A stretch of DNA of 64,000 nucleotides from Ampullaceana balthica (taxonomy: Eukaryota > Mollusca > Gastropoda > Lymnaeidae). The notes below the pieces were generated by a model that saw only the letters and a list, made by a program, of their open reading frames with translations, was not told the DNA's origin and did not search any database. This document shows positions 44,855-55,333 of the stretch, one piece after another; within the stretch, counting starts at the first letter, position 1, and each line of letters starts with the position of its first letter. A program made the translations under genes and the position numbers. The DNA lies in assembly GCA_944989445.1 (NCBI GenBank), contig CALYLW010000069.1:682001-746000 (forward strand). Direction: 5' to 3'.

Positions 44855-45140
44855 TCTGACTCCAAGGCGCTGACTCCAAAAGAGCTGACTCCAAAAGAGC
44901 TGACTCCAAGGCGCTGACTACAAAAGAGCTGACTCCAAGGCGCTGACCCCAAAGAGCTGACACCAAGGCGCTGACTCCAAAGAGCTAACTCCAAGGCGCT
45001 GACTCCAAAAGAACTGACTCCAAGGCGCTGACTCCAAAAGAGCTGACTCCAAGGCGCTGACTCCAAAAGAGCTGACTCCAAGGCGCTGACTCCAATCAGC
45101 TGAATCCAAGGCGCTGACTCCTAGGCGCTGACTCCGAGGG
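44855..45140. repeat. 14/15-bp alternating minisatellite
   Basis: Alternates CTGACTCCAAGGCG and CTGACTCCAAAAGAG in units of about 29 bp, about ten times. Frames on the minus strand (LGVSSFGVSALE) are translations of it. Confidence 0.92.
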
Positions 45141-45650
45141 TTTAATTTTTGTCATTTGAAAGCGGTGGCTTAAAAATAACAGCTAACGTCTCATGCGAAA
45201 ATGAGGCTCTTGCCCTAGTGACCGTATGTCTTCCATTAACTAAACAAAGTTACATGCCATTATCATTACTTGTCGATTAGCGATAGTTTTTTTTTCTCTT
45301 CCCCTCTTTAAATCCTCGTCACATGGCATCGGACCTTACACAAGTGGCGCTACAACTTATAATTTCCTTTGAAAATAGTCTCAGAAAAAAATAATTGTCA
45401 AGCGCGACATAAAGACCGTTAATCATGGACGTCATTATTTCCCCGCCCTGCGTAATTGGCGGGCACCACCGCACGAGTCGCTCCCGGGCGCCCCATTTTG
45501 GGACCCAAAAAAATCATCTTGTGAAAGCGGAGACACACCTGCGCCGCCTATGATTGGCAGGGAAAAAAAAATGAACTCCCGCATGTGAACAAAAATAGTT
45601 TAAGAAATAAACAAACATGGCCATTTACAAGAAAATTTGATATATATATA
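45141..45650. other. Unassigned DNA
   Basis: GC-rich island 45440-45560 (CTCCCGGGCGCCCCATTTTG). No frame supported. Confidence 0.4.
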
Positions 45651-46001
45651 TATTTCTATATTATCTACACATCACAGGCACTCCTACCTGTACAGAGATT
45701 ATTGCGTCCTGCGCTTATACATGGTTTATGTGTAGTCTTGATTTTTTTACTAGAGCTTTGAATGTTGATAGTTTGCTAGTTTTACTGGCTTGTTCATGCA
45801 GTTGATTCCACGTCCGAATGCCAGGCGGGAAATAAGGGGATTTGTGTGTGATTGTTTTTGCTTACGAAAGAAGAAAAGCGTTTTATTCCCATGTCTCTTT
45901 GAGTGTTTGCGTTATTTGTTGATGCGTTGTATTTCCTAGATATAATTTAAATGCCTTATGTATTATTACTACTTTACTTTATTTTATTATATCCTCTAGT
46001 G

Positions 46002-46419
46002 CAGGGTTCGGGAAACCATTGCTCGCTAGACAGATGTGGCTCTATTGATCGCTGCATATGGCTCTCAGACAAATGTTCGATTATAAAAAAAAACCACCAA
46101 AACAAAAAACAACAACAACATTTATTCAGACTCCTTTGATCTACATATTAACTGCATAATAAAAACAGCATAACAATGTTATTAAAAATAAATCAGAGAC
46201 ATAATTACATGTATTGTACTTTTAGTATTGAAATTACACAAAATGCACGCATTTACTTGAATTATTAGTTTTAGACATAATGTATGGCTCTCAAAGAATT
46301 ACTTTTCAAAATATGCGGTGTTTATGGCTCTCTGAGACAAAATATGGGGTGTTTATGGTTCTCTGAGACAAAATATGGGGTGTTTATGGCTCTCTGAGAC
46401 AAAAGTTTCATTACTTCTG
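46002..46419. mobile_element. hAT element inserted in the LINE
   Basis: 418 bp starting CAGGGTTCGGGAAACC and ending TTTCATTACTTCTG. Flanked by CTCTAGTG (45994-46001) and CTCTAGTT (46420-46427), matching at seven of eight bases around the hAT-preferred nTCTAGnn core. Contains a GTGGCTCT word and three tandem 34-36 bp units (ATGGCTCTCTGAGACAAAAT) near the right end. Terminal inverted repeats are weak. Confidence 0.75.
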
Positions 46420-46524
46420 CTCTAGTTTATCTAGGGTTAGTAATTTAACTACAATGGAGTTGCACATTTATGAATATTCACTAGCAATGAATGAGGTAGA
46501 TTATTTTTTTAACGTTTTCTAATT

Positions 46525-46815
46525 TGTGTATGTTATCTTTTGGTAGATGTGTTCCTATACATGCCATGTGTATGTTATCTTTGGTAGATGTGTTCCTATA
46601 CATGCCATGTGTATGTTATCTTTGGTAGATGTGTTCCTATACATGCCATGTGTATGTTATCTTTGGTAGATGTGTTCCTATACATGCCATGTGTATGTTA
46701 TCTTTGGTAGATGTGTTCCTATACATGCCATGTGTATGTTATCTTTGGTAGATGTGTTCATATACATGCCATGTGTATGTTATCTTTGGTAGATGTGTTC
46801 CTAAGTTCCTATACA
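46525..46815. repeat. 41-bp minisatellite of LINE origin
   Basis: About 6.5 copies of TGTGTATGTTATCTTTGGTA followed by GATGTGTTCCTATACATGCCA. The unit corresponds to the LINE segment that at 22400-22460 reads ATCAATGTTTTCTTTGGTGA then TGGGTCCCATACAG. Confidence 0.88.
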
Positions 46816-47016
46816 TACTATGCATATTCTAGTTAAACTTCCAACCATCGTTAGGTAGCTTTTTAGTATTATGTTCTTATTACATTTGAATTTTTTTTTA
46901 TTTGTATTGCATTTGCGTCTGTAAAGTTTTACGTATGTTCGTGCGTGTCAATGAATAGCGGGGTTATGGTGGTATGGATATCATGAGTAATATTTATATC
47001 TTCTCATCATCTAGAG

Positions 47017-47224
47017 CAGGGGTCTCCAAACTTTTCTTCCGGAGGGCCGCATTAACTGTCAAACAGAAGTTTCGCGGCCGACTACTAACCCCCAGCTATT
47101 AAGTTTTGTGGTAAACTACAGATGAAAATATAATCTTTTTTAGAGATTAAAAGGTCTCCAGGGACCGGATGACAGGTCCTCGCGGGCCGCATCTGGCCCG
47201 CGGGCCGTAGCTTGGAGACCCCTG
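47017..47224. mobile_element. hAT MITE with TCTAGA target duplication
   Basis: 208 bp, ends CAGGGGTCTCCAAAC and CTTGGAGACCCCTG. Flanks ATCTAGAG (47009-47016) and GTCTAGAG (47225-47232), both fitting the hAT consensus nTCTAGAn. The subterminal GAGGGCCGCATT pairs with CGCGGGCCGCATCTGGCCCG-like sequence. Non-coding. Confidence 0.88.
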
Positions 47225-47404
47225 GTCTAGAGCGTAGACCAACTACACTAAGTGGCATCGAAGGGAGAATCGAAAACAATTGATTGAAGAAGAAAAGGAA
47301 ACGAAGAGATTTGATTTTTAAAAAATATTTTTTGGGGGCATTGATTCATCAATGTTTAGATGTTTACGGTACGTTCAGCTCGTATAATTTCTTGTCGTCT
47401 TGTG

Positions 47405-47668
47405 AAAACATCAACTCACTTGGCCATCTGAGTCAAACATCAACTCACTTGGCCATCTGAGTCAAACATAAACTCACTTGGCCATCTGAGTCAAACATCA
47501 ACTCACTTGGCCATCTGAGTCAAACATCAACTCACTTGGCCATTTGAGTCAAACATCAACTCACTTGGCCATCTGAGTCGAACATCAACTCACTTGGCCA
47601 TCTGAGTCGAACATCAACTCACTTGGCCATCTAAGTCAACCATCAACTCACTTGGCCATCTTAGTCAT
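47405..47668. repeat. 28-bp minisatellite, about 10 copies
   Basis: AACATCAACTCACTTGGCCA plus TCTGAGTC in tandem with few changes. Confidence 0.94.
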
Positions 47669-47813
47669 CTCTTTTCAATTATGGTGTTTGATAAAAATAG
47701 TAACAATTTTCTATTTTAAATAAAATATGTTTAAAATTAAAAATTAAAAAACAGATGGCATTGACTTATGAGGTAACTGCATGGCCAATCTGTATGGGTA
47801 TAGCAACGGTGGC

Positions 47814-49840
47814 CAAACCACAGCTCGCGAGCCGCATGGGGCTCTTCTGTGTTCACATTGCGGCGCGCGAACAATTTATAAAATTAAATCTTTTCAATTG
47901 AAAAATGTAATCTCTAAAATAAAAGAAAGTTTTAAAAAATCTGAACCAAGATAAGTGTACAAATAATTTGGGCTTGATTTAAAATTTAAAAGTTGAAGGG
48001 AGCGCATTGCTTCTGATCGGTCTGAGGTGTAAACTGTTAAATTTCTGGTGATAGTTCCGGTAAAAATCCGCATTTCGAAGTCATTACTGCTTGTCCCACT
48101 AAAGTTGGTAACTTACTATTTAAAAGTTTAATTAAAATACTAAAAATTTTCAGTAAATGAAAATGTAAAGAAGAAAATATAGGTTTTCGATCAGAACGGG
48201 AATAGGACTTAGCATGTATCAACTAAGAAGATAAACCAATTTTCATCATCCGACAAACTTCGCCTTGCAAATTACAATGCCAACGCTAATTTGAAGCGAC
48301 ACTATGAAAAATGTCATGAAGAGTTTGCATCGCGGTATCCACTCCAATTTGAATTAATATAAAGGCAAGTTTGCTGGGTTGAAGTTTGACATGTGTCAGC
48401 AATAGACACTACTTTCTGTTATCAGCAAAGAATGTGTCAGCAATAGACACTACTTTCTGCTTTCAGCAAAGAAGTTGTCCCTTCAACTGAGACAAGTTAT
48501 GCCGTCTCGCGGAATATGTTTCGTGCGTAACGACTTTATTCGGATGGGGACTTTATCAACAAGAATATCGCGGACGTAATTTCAAAATTAGATCCAAATA
48601 ATTCCAGACTGTTCGTCGACTGTTAAGACAACCTCCAAATACTTCCAATGTCACGCCAAAGCACTGAGAAACGTATTTCAGACATTAACAATTACATTGG
48701 GAAAAAAATGAGGAATGATTTAAAAAACCGTGTAGCCATTTGGTTTGGCATTTGAATCATTAGCCATTTAAGATGTGCCACATTTGGCGGTGAACGTTCG
48801 TTAAGTTTCATTAGACGTGGCTGTAAAATAAGAGCTATTCTACTTTAGTTGCACTGAAAGATACCACTCGCTCGTGCCAGAAGTGAAATATACTCAAATT
48901 AAGAAAGCTAGTTGCAGACTTATGCAGACTACTGCTGTGAATCCTTGTACTCCACAATGAAGTTCATAAAATCAAAGCATTGCGTAGTACTTAGTCCCTC
49001 TCATTTGTACTAGCAACGCCATTGAGCGGTGCCGGTTTAGGGCCAAGATCGCCAGTACGGATAAGCAAAAGGTACCGCGAAGAACGCAGCGGACGCCAGC
49101 TCTGAGGAAACCTTCCAGTGGGGGGTCACACACTAGGTAGGTCATTGATGATTCCCCCCCCCCTTAGCGGCGGTCCTAACCAGGGAGACTCGTATGCTTT
49201 CCCGGGGTGGCACCAAAGTGGTAGCGGGTCGCAGTAGGGAATTCCACCCCTCCTTGTGAGGTCAATTTAGTGGGAGGCATTTTTGACTTCATGTCCTGGA
49301 TGCCCAGGTGACCGCTTCAGAAGCGACCACTCGGCGGGGGGGGGTGTCTCAGCTGTTACGTCCCCTTGGGGGCCAGATAGCTGAGAGGGTATTCCGGGAA
49401 GACCCATGAAGAGCACTAGGCTCGGGGCTGCTGATTTTCTTCCACATGTAGGATCATTAGTAGTACTCTAGTAATAAGCAACGAGCGTCTGAGAGAACAT
49501 CTTCGTAAAACAACTACCAGCTATCAACAATATGTAAAGAAACTTGCTATATATAGTTCAAAGGCTTCTCAGCAGAATCATAACAATAAATGTTCACTAT
49601 TTTTATGAGTCTATATTCAGTGTGTTTCTACTCATAAATTTTACTTATTTAAATATTTGTTAATTGTGTAAATGTAACGCATTCATTTTTTCAACAAATG
49701 GCTAGGGTTAAAAAAAATACAAATATTTAAAAAAATGCATTCGAAAAAATAAAATCACAAAAAGAATTTATCAATGTGGCTCTCGATATTTTTTAATCGT
49801 TAAAATGGCCCCCAGTTACTACAGGTCTGGCCACCCCTTG
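47814..49840 (+). pseudogene. hAT transposase pseudogene with BED-type finger
   Basis: Ends CAACGGTGGCCAAACC and GGTCTGGCCACCCCTTG are inverted repeats; no clean target duplication. On the plus strand a BED-finger end (NANLKRHYEKCHEEFASRYP, near 48281-48340) is followed by pieces typical of GTF2IRD2-like hAT transposases: VVPSTETSYAVSRNMF, then SDGDFINKNIADVISKLDPN, then FESLA...DVPHLAVNVR, then a CILHNE-like piece, with shifts and stops between. After an unrelated insertion (48992-49460) the C-terminus resumes (NERLREHLRKTTTSYQQYV). Much of the catalytic core is deleted. A 51-bp tandem duplication lies at 48397-48470. Confidence 0.8.
48992..49460. mobile_element. GC-rich 469-bp insertion of unknown class
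   Basis: Flanked by a perfect 7-bp duplication TAGTACT (48985-48991 and 49461-49467) inside the hAT pseudogene. Much richer in G and C than its surroundings, with words such as GGTACCGCGAAGAACGCAGC and CTTTCCCGGGGTGGCACCAA. No poly-A tail, terminal inverted repeat or frame seen. It could be a SINE or the 5' end of a LINE. Confidence 0.6.
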
Positions 49841-50784
49841 TCTATATGCTACCATTGTACCAGCTTTATGAGTTAATGCTGTCTAGGTCAGATTGATATA
49901 TGCATGTAAACAGCTGTCCTGAATTAAATTGGTCTACGCAGTCATACTCGATTTGAGTATAATGGTTCGTAATGGTTCAACGTTTGATACATGCGTGTAA
50001 TTAAACACGTGTACACCTGCTTTGGATTAGAGTCTAAGATGCTTTCACATCATTCATGATATTACAGGCGAAGGGTAAACGCCTATATTAATCATACCCC
50101 AAATCAGGTGTTGTATGCCATACCTGAGCAAGTTTTAAAATATATTCACAATCTGTGACTGCTTAATGTTATAGGACATAACTATATAGAAAGTTAACAT
50201 ATCTTATCTCTGTCGTGAATAAAAGACCTGTCGTCATCTCTTTTTTAAATTAAGTTTTCACCTTGGTTATATCATCTAATGTAGATATAGCGTTGAACGG
50301 AAAGTAATTCCGCACCTGATCAAATAGATCCTAGATCCACATGTTATACAGGCTTAATTACCCCCCCCCCACTTTCCCTTTACACAGCTATTACCTTCGG
50401 GGATCATTCATTTTTTTAAAGTTGGGGGGTTGGGGGTCATATAAAATAATAAGGTGTGTACATTTCTCCACATTAAAGATCTTTAAAGGAAAGCTTCTCC
50501 TCACTTTAGCCTGGGTCTACTAATGACTGCACAAACAGTGTCCTTTACAGCCAGGGAACAGTCGTGTGTCGACCTGGCACGGAGTGTCAACACGGAGGTT
50601 GAGACACGGTGGGAGCTAACTGTGTACGGCCTAATCCCCTGTTCCCCGGGCCTCAAAGGGGAACCCGAGAGATCCCTCATGCGGGTTCCCGTTTTTTTTT
50701 ATTAGACGGGCAAAAACGACATGGGAAACTGGATAATTCTATATTAGGAGACAGTTGTTCTGTGTATGGTTGACGGTGAAAGGA
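49841..50784. other. Unassigned DNA
   Basis: C run near 50360 and T run near 50690. Frames 50341-50705 lack features. Nothing else. Confidence 0.4.
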
Positions 50785-51025
50785 AATGACAAGGATAAGA
50801 AATTAAAGGGATAGGAAATGAAAAAGATAATTAATGACATGAATAGGAAATGACAGGGATATGAAATGACAAGGATAAGAGGTGACATGGATCAGAAATG
50901 ACAGGGATATGAAATGACAAGGATAAGAGGTGACATCGATAAGAAATGACAAGGATATGAAATGACAAGGATAAGAAGTGACAGGGATAAGAAATGACAG
51001 GGAAATGAAAGGACGTAGATCAGCC
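50785..51025. repeat. 15-16 bp minisatellite
   Basis: Units alternate GAAATGACAAGGATAA, GAGGTGACATGGATC and GAAATGACAGGGATAT, about 15 copies. The minus-strand frame (ISLSFLIPVTSYPCHF) is a by-product. Confidence 0.9.
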
Positions 51026-51174
51026 ATGACAATTTCGGGTAAAGTGTTTTTAAATAAATATTTTTTAAAGATTCAGATAACTTGACCGTGCAACTAATGA
51101 TGAATCAATGTGGATGTTTGTTTTGATAGCAATACTTAAAACGTTTATTAAATGTATATGTATTTTAGTTAGAA

Positions 51175-51854
51175 TCTCTCTATATATAAGACGCATTTGT
51201 TGTCTGTCTGTTCCCTAATAACTCAAGATCCAGACAACCAAATAACGTGAAATTTGGTACACGTACACACAATTATACCGGAAGGGTTATTAAACAGGTT
51301 TCGTTCCATAAATATAAGATACTGGGGGCCGGGGGCCCAAAATGTAGTTTTTCCCTATATGAGCTATATAAAATAAAAATTATTGAAAATTAAGACGTGA
51401 AATAATGACGCAAATTAATAAACATTTTGGTGTCGAGATTAACAAGAAGGCGATTATCGCCATAAAATAATTTTTTTGTTGTTGCTTTGCTGTTGTTGCT
51501 TTTGTTGTTGCTTTTGTTGTTGTAGTTGTTGTTTTGTTGTTGTTGCTTTGTTGTTGTTGCTGTTGTTGTTGTAGTTGTTGTTTTGTTGTTGTTTTGTTGT
51601 TGATTTTTTTGTTGTTGTTTTGTTTTTGTAGTTGTTGCTGTTGTTGTTTTTGTTGTTGTTGCTGTTGTTGTTGCTGTTGTTGTTGCTGTTGTTGTTGCTG
51701 TTGTTGTTGCTTTGTTGTTGTTGCTGTTGTTGTTGTAGTTGTTTTATTGTTGTTTTGTTTTTGTTGTTTGATTTTGTTGTTTTGTTGCTGTTGTTGTTTT
51801 TGTTGTTGTTGCTGTTGTTGTTAAACCTGGGCGAAGCCGGGTACTTGCCCCTAG
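51175..51854 (+). mobile_element. Complete non-autonomous Helitron with TTG microsatellite
   Basis: Begins A|TCTCTCTATATATAAGACGC and ends AACCTGGGCGAAGCCGGGTA, CTTGCCC, CTAG|T. Helitrons insert between A and T, start TC and end CTRR after a GC hairpin; all are present (hairpin 51826-51841). The 5' part includes AATTTGGTACACGTACACAC and a CCGGGGGCC word. 51475-51822 is (TTG)n with GCT and TTT interruptions that ends against the terminal hairpin. No Rep/helicase frame. Confidence 0.88.
51475..51822. repeat. TTG microsatellite inside the Helitron
   Basis: About 350 bp of TTGTTG with GCT, GTAG and GTTTT interruptions. Poly-Cys and poly-Leu frames over it are artefacts. Confidence 0.95.
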
Positions 51855-52126
51855 TTTAATATAAGTAAGTAGAAATTCAGCTGAGGAATAAATAAAAACT
51901 TGTTATAGTGGAGAATAAACATTCCGAAATGTGCAAACCATAGCCCCTCACTATAAGATAATAAAAGAACAAGGTTTTAGTAAGCTGAATTAATTAACTT
52001 GCCGTGAAATAACAAAACAACACGGAAAGATCATTGACGCACAATTTTATTATTATTTTCTTTAAGCCCTCCACACCATCCACAACAACTGTTATCATAT
52101 TTTCTTACTTGAACAGCAACCCAATA
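51855..52126. other. Unassigned DNA
   Basis: AT-rich spacer, nothing identified. Confidence 0.45.
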
Positions 52127-52741
52127 CAATGGTACCCAGAGATACGAATGCCTTAAGTTACGAAAAATCCAAGATACGAAAGGTCACTCGTAGATTTTTT
52201 TGTTCCAAGATACGAAGACGTAGAGCTGACAAATTTGGGCAACCCGTGACTGCATTTAAAGCGCCACCTATAGTTCTTGCGCAGTTCAAGGACATTTGAC
52301 GGACTCATTTCAGAAACATTGTAAAATGCAAGTAAAAATTTTTTCTAGCTTCCTTGGATAAACATTTGCTAAGAGACCATCAGTAAGCGAAGATTAAAAA
52401 AAATAGTTTTTGAAAATAAGACAAGGAGATGTTGGTGGAAGTGAGGCAAAGGAAAAGGAAGGTGAAACGGAAAATTAGAAACCGCAAAACAAAATTCTGT
52501 TTTCATTGTTTTATTATTATTTATTTGATTTATGATGTGTACTGTTTACTTTTAAGGATTGAAGAATCCTACTTTGTTTTTCAATAGTTTTCTTTGATAT
52601 TTTTTAAATTTTCAGTGTTGTTTCTGTGTGGCTTGGAACGGATTAAGTATTTTACTTGTTAAACTTAGTTCGAGATACCAAAGATCCTAGATACGAAAGC
52701 CACCCCGGAACGGATTAATTTCGTATCTTGAGGTACCACTG
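52127..52741. mobile_element. Pogo/mariner-like non-autonomous element
   Basis: 615 bp with ends CAATGGTACCCAGAGATACG and CGTATCTTGAGGTACCACTG (inverted) and TA on both sides (52125-52126, 52742-52743). The GATACGAA word recurs four to five times in the ends. The CAGTGGTACC terminus and TA duplication are typical of pogo/Tigger relatives of mariner. No transposase frame. Confidence 0.82.
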
Positions 52742-52804
52742 TACCAAATATCCTATATTCCTTTTACTATTTGAAATGCTGTGGACGCTGTTCTTTAAAA
52801 AAAT

Positions 52805-52950
52805 GCTTAGACTTTTGCTTGCTATATGTGATACTCACTGGCCTATGTATGGCCAGTTAATCATACTGCTCCATATTGTCCAGTGCTTAGACTTTAGCTT
52901 GCTATATGTGATACTCACTGGCCAATGTATGGCCAGTTAATCATACAGTT
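52805..52950. repeat. 81-bp tandem duplication
   Basis: GCTTAGACTTTTGCTTGCTA and about 60 further bases ending GCCAGTTAATCATAC occur twice in direct order. A single 70-codon frame covers it. Confidence 0.8.
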
Positions 52951-53804
52951 TCTTATTGATGATATTCTAACAGACACAGTTTCCTACTAGAGTTTCGTCC
53001 TCTTTTTTAAATGTGAGAAGTGCAAATTCTTTCAGCATGGCTATATGCCCTGTGCATCATTGAAACTTGTGCACACGCAAACATTGAGACTCAGTTTTGA
53101 ATCCTCGTTTACTCCCAATTTAATGCGTGAAGTGATTCAAATTTTTGGTAAATTTTAACTTGCTTGTCTTTTGACATTAAATAACATAATTTGCAATCCG
53201 TCTCGCAAGTAGTGTCTGTCAGTCCTGACGCTATGCGAGGTAACTCCCGATAAAATTTTTTTTTAAAAGTTGCTTTCAAGATTTAAAAAATGTGTTGCTC
53301 ACCATAAAATATTGTGACGTGACGTCATTTTTTGAGCTTTTATCAATGTGTGAAGGAAACGAAGTAAAAAGAGCAACGTTTTATTTGATGTGATTAATAT
53401 TATTATAATTTTTTGTATTAAATGTCCGTTTTTGTGTATGTGTCGATGTCAATATTACGTACGTAATTATAAATTTAATTTTCTTTATTAATATATAACA
53501 TTCGTTTTTCGGTTTATGAAATTTACAATTGGTTGTCGTTCGATTGTCAAGTTTCGATGCGTTTTGAACTACAAAGCCATTATTTATTACTGCATATGAA
53601 ATTTGTCAACTTATGCTTCAGTTTAGCGTTTGTTTTTCTTTTATACACTTTGAGATTGCATATTTGTATGTTTAAAAAAATAACATATTTAAAAATCGGA
53701 CTCCTCCCCACAATAGTTTTTTTTTATTGTTATTTACATGTAATATTTTAATGCGTCTTAGACTAATTTTGAATAAAAAATCTTTGCTTTTAATATAGAA
53801 CTGG
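52951..53804. other. Unassigned AT-rich DNA
   Basis: TGACGTCA near 53322. Short frames without features. Confidence 0.4.
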
Positions 53805-54310
53805 AAGGGGTGCTGACTTGACAATAATGAAAACGTTTATTAGAATTCCTAAAACGTGTATATTAAAGTTGATACTTTAATATTTTCTTTTATCCAGTGC
53901 TTAACTTTACTTCAAAGGTTTCATGCAAAATAAATAGTTCGTTGTTATTCATATTTGTAAATAGTTACAATTTTTTATTTACATGTTTTTGATAATGTAA
54001 AGGTAATAATGTATGGACCAATGGGCGCATAAACTGACAAGTCATAATAGATCTTGAAAAGGTGCTGACTTGACAACAATAAAAACGTTTATGTGAATTA
54101 CTAACACGTGTATATTAAATTGTAAATATGATTAACAGTTGATAAGTTAATCTTTTCTGTTATCTTGTGACAAAATTTGCTTACTACGTTTCATGCAAAA
54201 TAAATAGTTATTAACATGTGTAAAATTACAGTTTATTTTTTACATGTTTTGATAACGTTGTGGTAATAATGTATGGACAAATGGGCGAATAAACTGACAA
54301 GTCATAATCA
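53805..54310. repeat. Direct duplication of about 245 bp
   Basis: AGGTGCTGACTTGACAACAA and onwards (54058-54308) repeats 53812-54047 in the same order, both ending ATAAACTGACAAGTCATAAT. The copies are diverged by many substitutions. Origin unknown. Confidence 0.8.
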
Positions 54311-54769
54311 TCGATGAAGCTTAAACGGCTTCAAATCACAGATATGCGTGATGTGGATCACATTACAGTCACATAATTTATTTTTAACGCACTGTGCTGT
54401 ATTATTGGTGCACTCATAATTGGTGCGCACTATTCAATGCCGCAAGTTAACGTCCGGCTGACTCCTCAGCAATATTTGTTAATACGTCGAACTTCAAACT
54501 TCTTTGCCGCAGTATCACTTTATGCTGTGTGTAATTCACTATGCATTTACTATTATCCTGATTATATCATTATTATTCATGCAAACTTATATAACGCGAA
54601 GCCTAAGCTTGGAGGTTTTCTCATAACACATATATTCGTATATTTAATCAAAATATATACTCTGCTATGTCCGTTCGTAACGCTAGATTTTAGAAAGCCC
54701 ACCGCTAAAAAAAATAACCTTGAAAAATATATTGCATAAAAAACCAAAAAAAAACAACCAAAAAACCCC
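54311..54769. other. Unassigned DNA
   Basis: A 100-codon plus-strand frame (54437-54739) has hydrophobic patches but no recognised family and lies beside Helitron sequence. I do not call it. Confidence 0.35.
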
Positions 54770-54949
54770 CACTATTTTCAAACGTCCGCACAAAATTGTT
54801 CAATATGGAAAAGATATTTAATTTTTCTCTCTTGGTCTCTACATTTTCTGATTATTTACTATGCGGCTTTCAGGCAAAAGGGACAATTACAAAAACTGAA
54901 ATATATCCATTTTGAAAACTCCCGTCATTTTTGACGGGTAATACATTAG
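54770..54949 (+). mobile_element. Helitron family H2, 3' end
   Basis: Contains CAAACGTCCGCACAAAATTG (inverse of the 15.4-kb copy) and ends with hairpin CCCGTCATTTTTGACGGG, AATACAT, TTAG|T, a CTAG variant. The next base pair is the start of family H1. The 5' limit is not defined. Confidence 0.7.
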
Positions 54950-55333
54950 TCATATATATATTTACGCTCTATTATCGCTGACTGTGGCCTAACACTAAAT
55001 CATAATCCTTGGTTTCCAGATTAACATTAACCAAACAACGCACGAACCTATGACGTCAGCATTTGTGTTGTAAACAGTGCAGACTGACTCAAAGAGTTGT
55101 TTCTTTGGTGCAGTAATTTTGTGCGCTGCTTTCTAAAATTACTTTAAAAATCGTGTGGTGATTAGCACTGTAAAAAAATATTATATACATAGGCCTACGT
55201 TGTGTACATTTCAGGAATATTTCGTATTTATCATACAATGACAAGTTAGTTGGGCTTTTGAAAAAGGTGGGCTCCGTAGGCGCCCTTAAAAAAAGGGGCG
55301 CCTCAGGCGTCACGGCGCCGCAGCACAAACTAG
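54950..55333 (+). mobile_element. Complete non-autonomous Helitron, family H1
   Basis: 384 bp. Starts TCATATATATATTTACGCTC directly after the H2 terminus. Ends with GGGGCGCCTCAGGCGTCACG, GCGCCGCAGCACAAA and CTAG|T; the GGCGCC words pair as a terminal hairpin. Internal AGTTAGTTGGGCTTTTGAAA is shared with copies at 11.9, 60.1, 61.3 and 62.0 kb. No coding capacity; the overlapping minus-strand frame is a shadow. Confidence 0.82.

Larger units (their letters stand above)
45652..46885 (-). pseudogene. LINE fragment interrupted by a hAT element and a minisatellite
   Basis: Minus-strand LINE related to the 22-kb copy. The 3' UTR (inverse of GAGATTATTGCGTCCTGCGC) and the C-terminal coding region run from 45652 to 46001. 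A hAT element (46002-46419) interrupts it; the LINE resumes at about 46428 (CTAGTTTATCTAGGGTTAGT). Then a 41-bp unit of its own sequence is amplified (46525-46815), and the LINE ends near 46885 (GGTAGCTTTTTAGTATTATG). More diverged than the other copies. Confidence 0.8.

Noticed and set aside
47814..49840. Clean 8-bp duplication for the BED-finger hAT
   Set aside because: Flanks (GGGTATAG and TCTATATG) do not match well at any offset tried, so none is claimed.
51534..51824. Poly-Cys and poly-Leu frames
   Set aside because: Translation of the TTG microsatellite inside a Helitron.
54437..54739. 100-codon plus-strand frame
   Set aside because: No family features, AT-rich, followed by low-complexity A/C runs and Helitron sequence.
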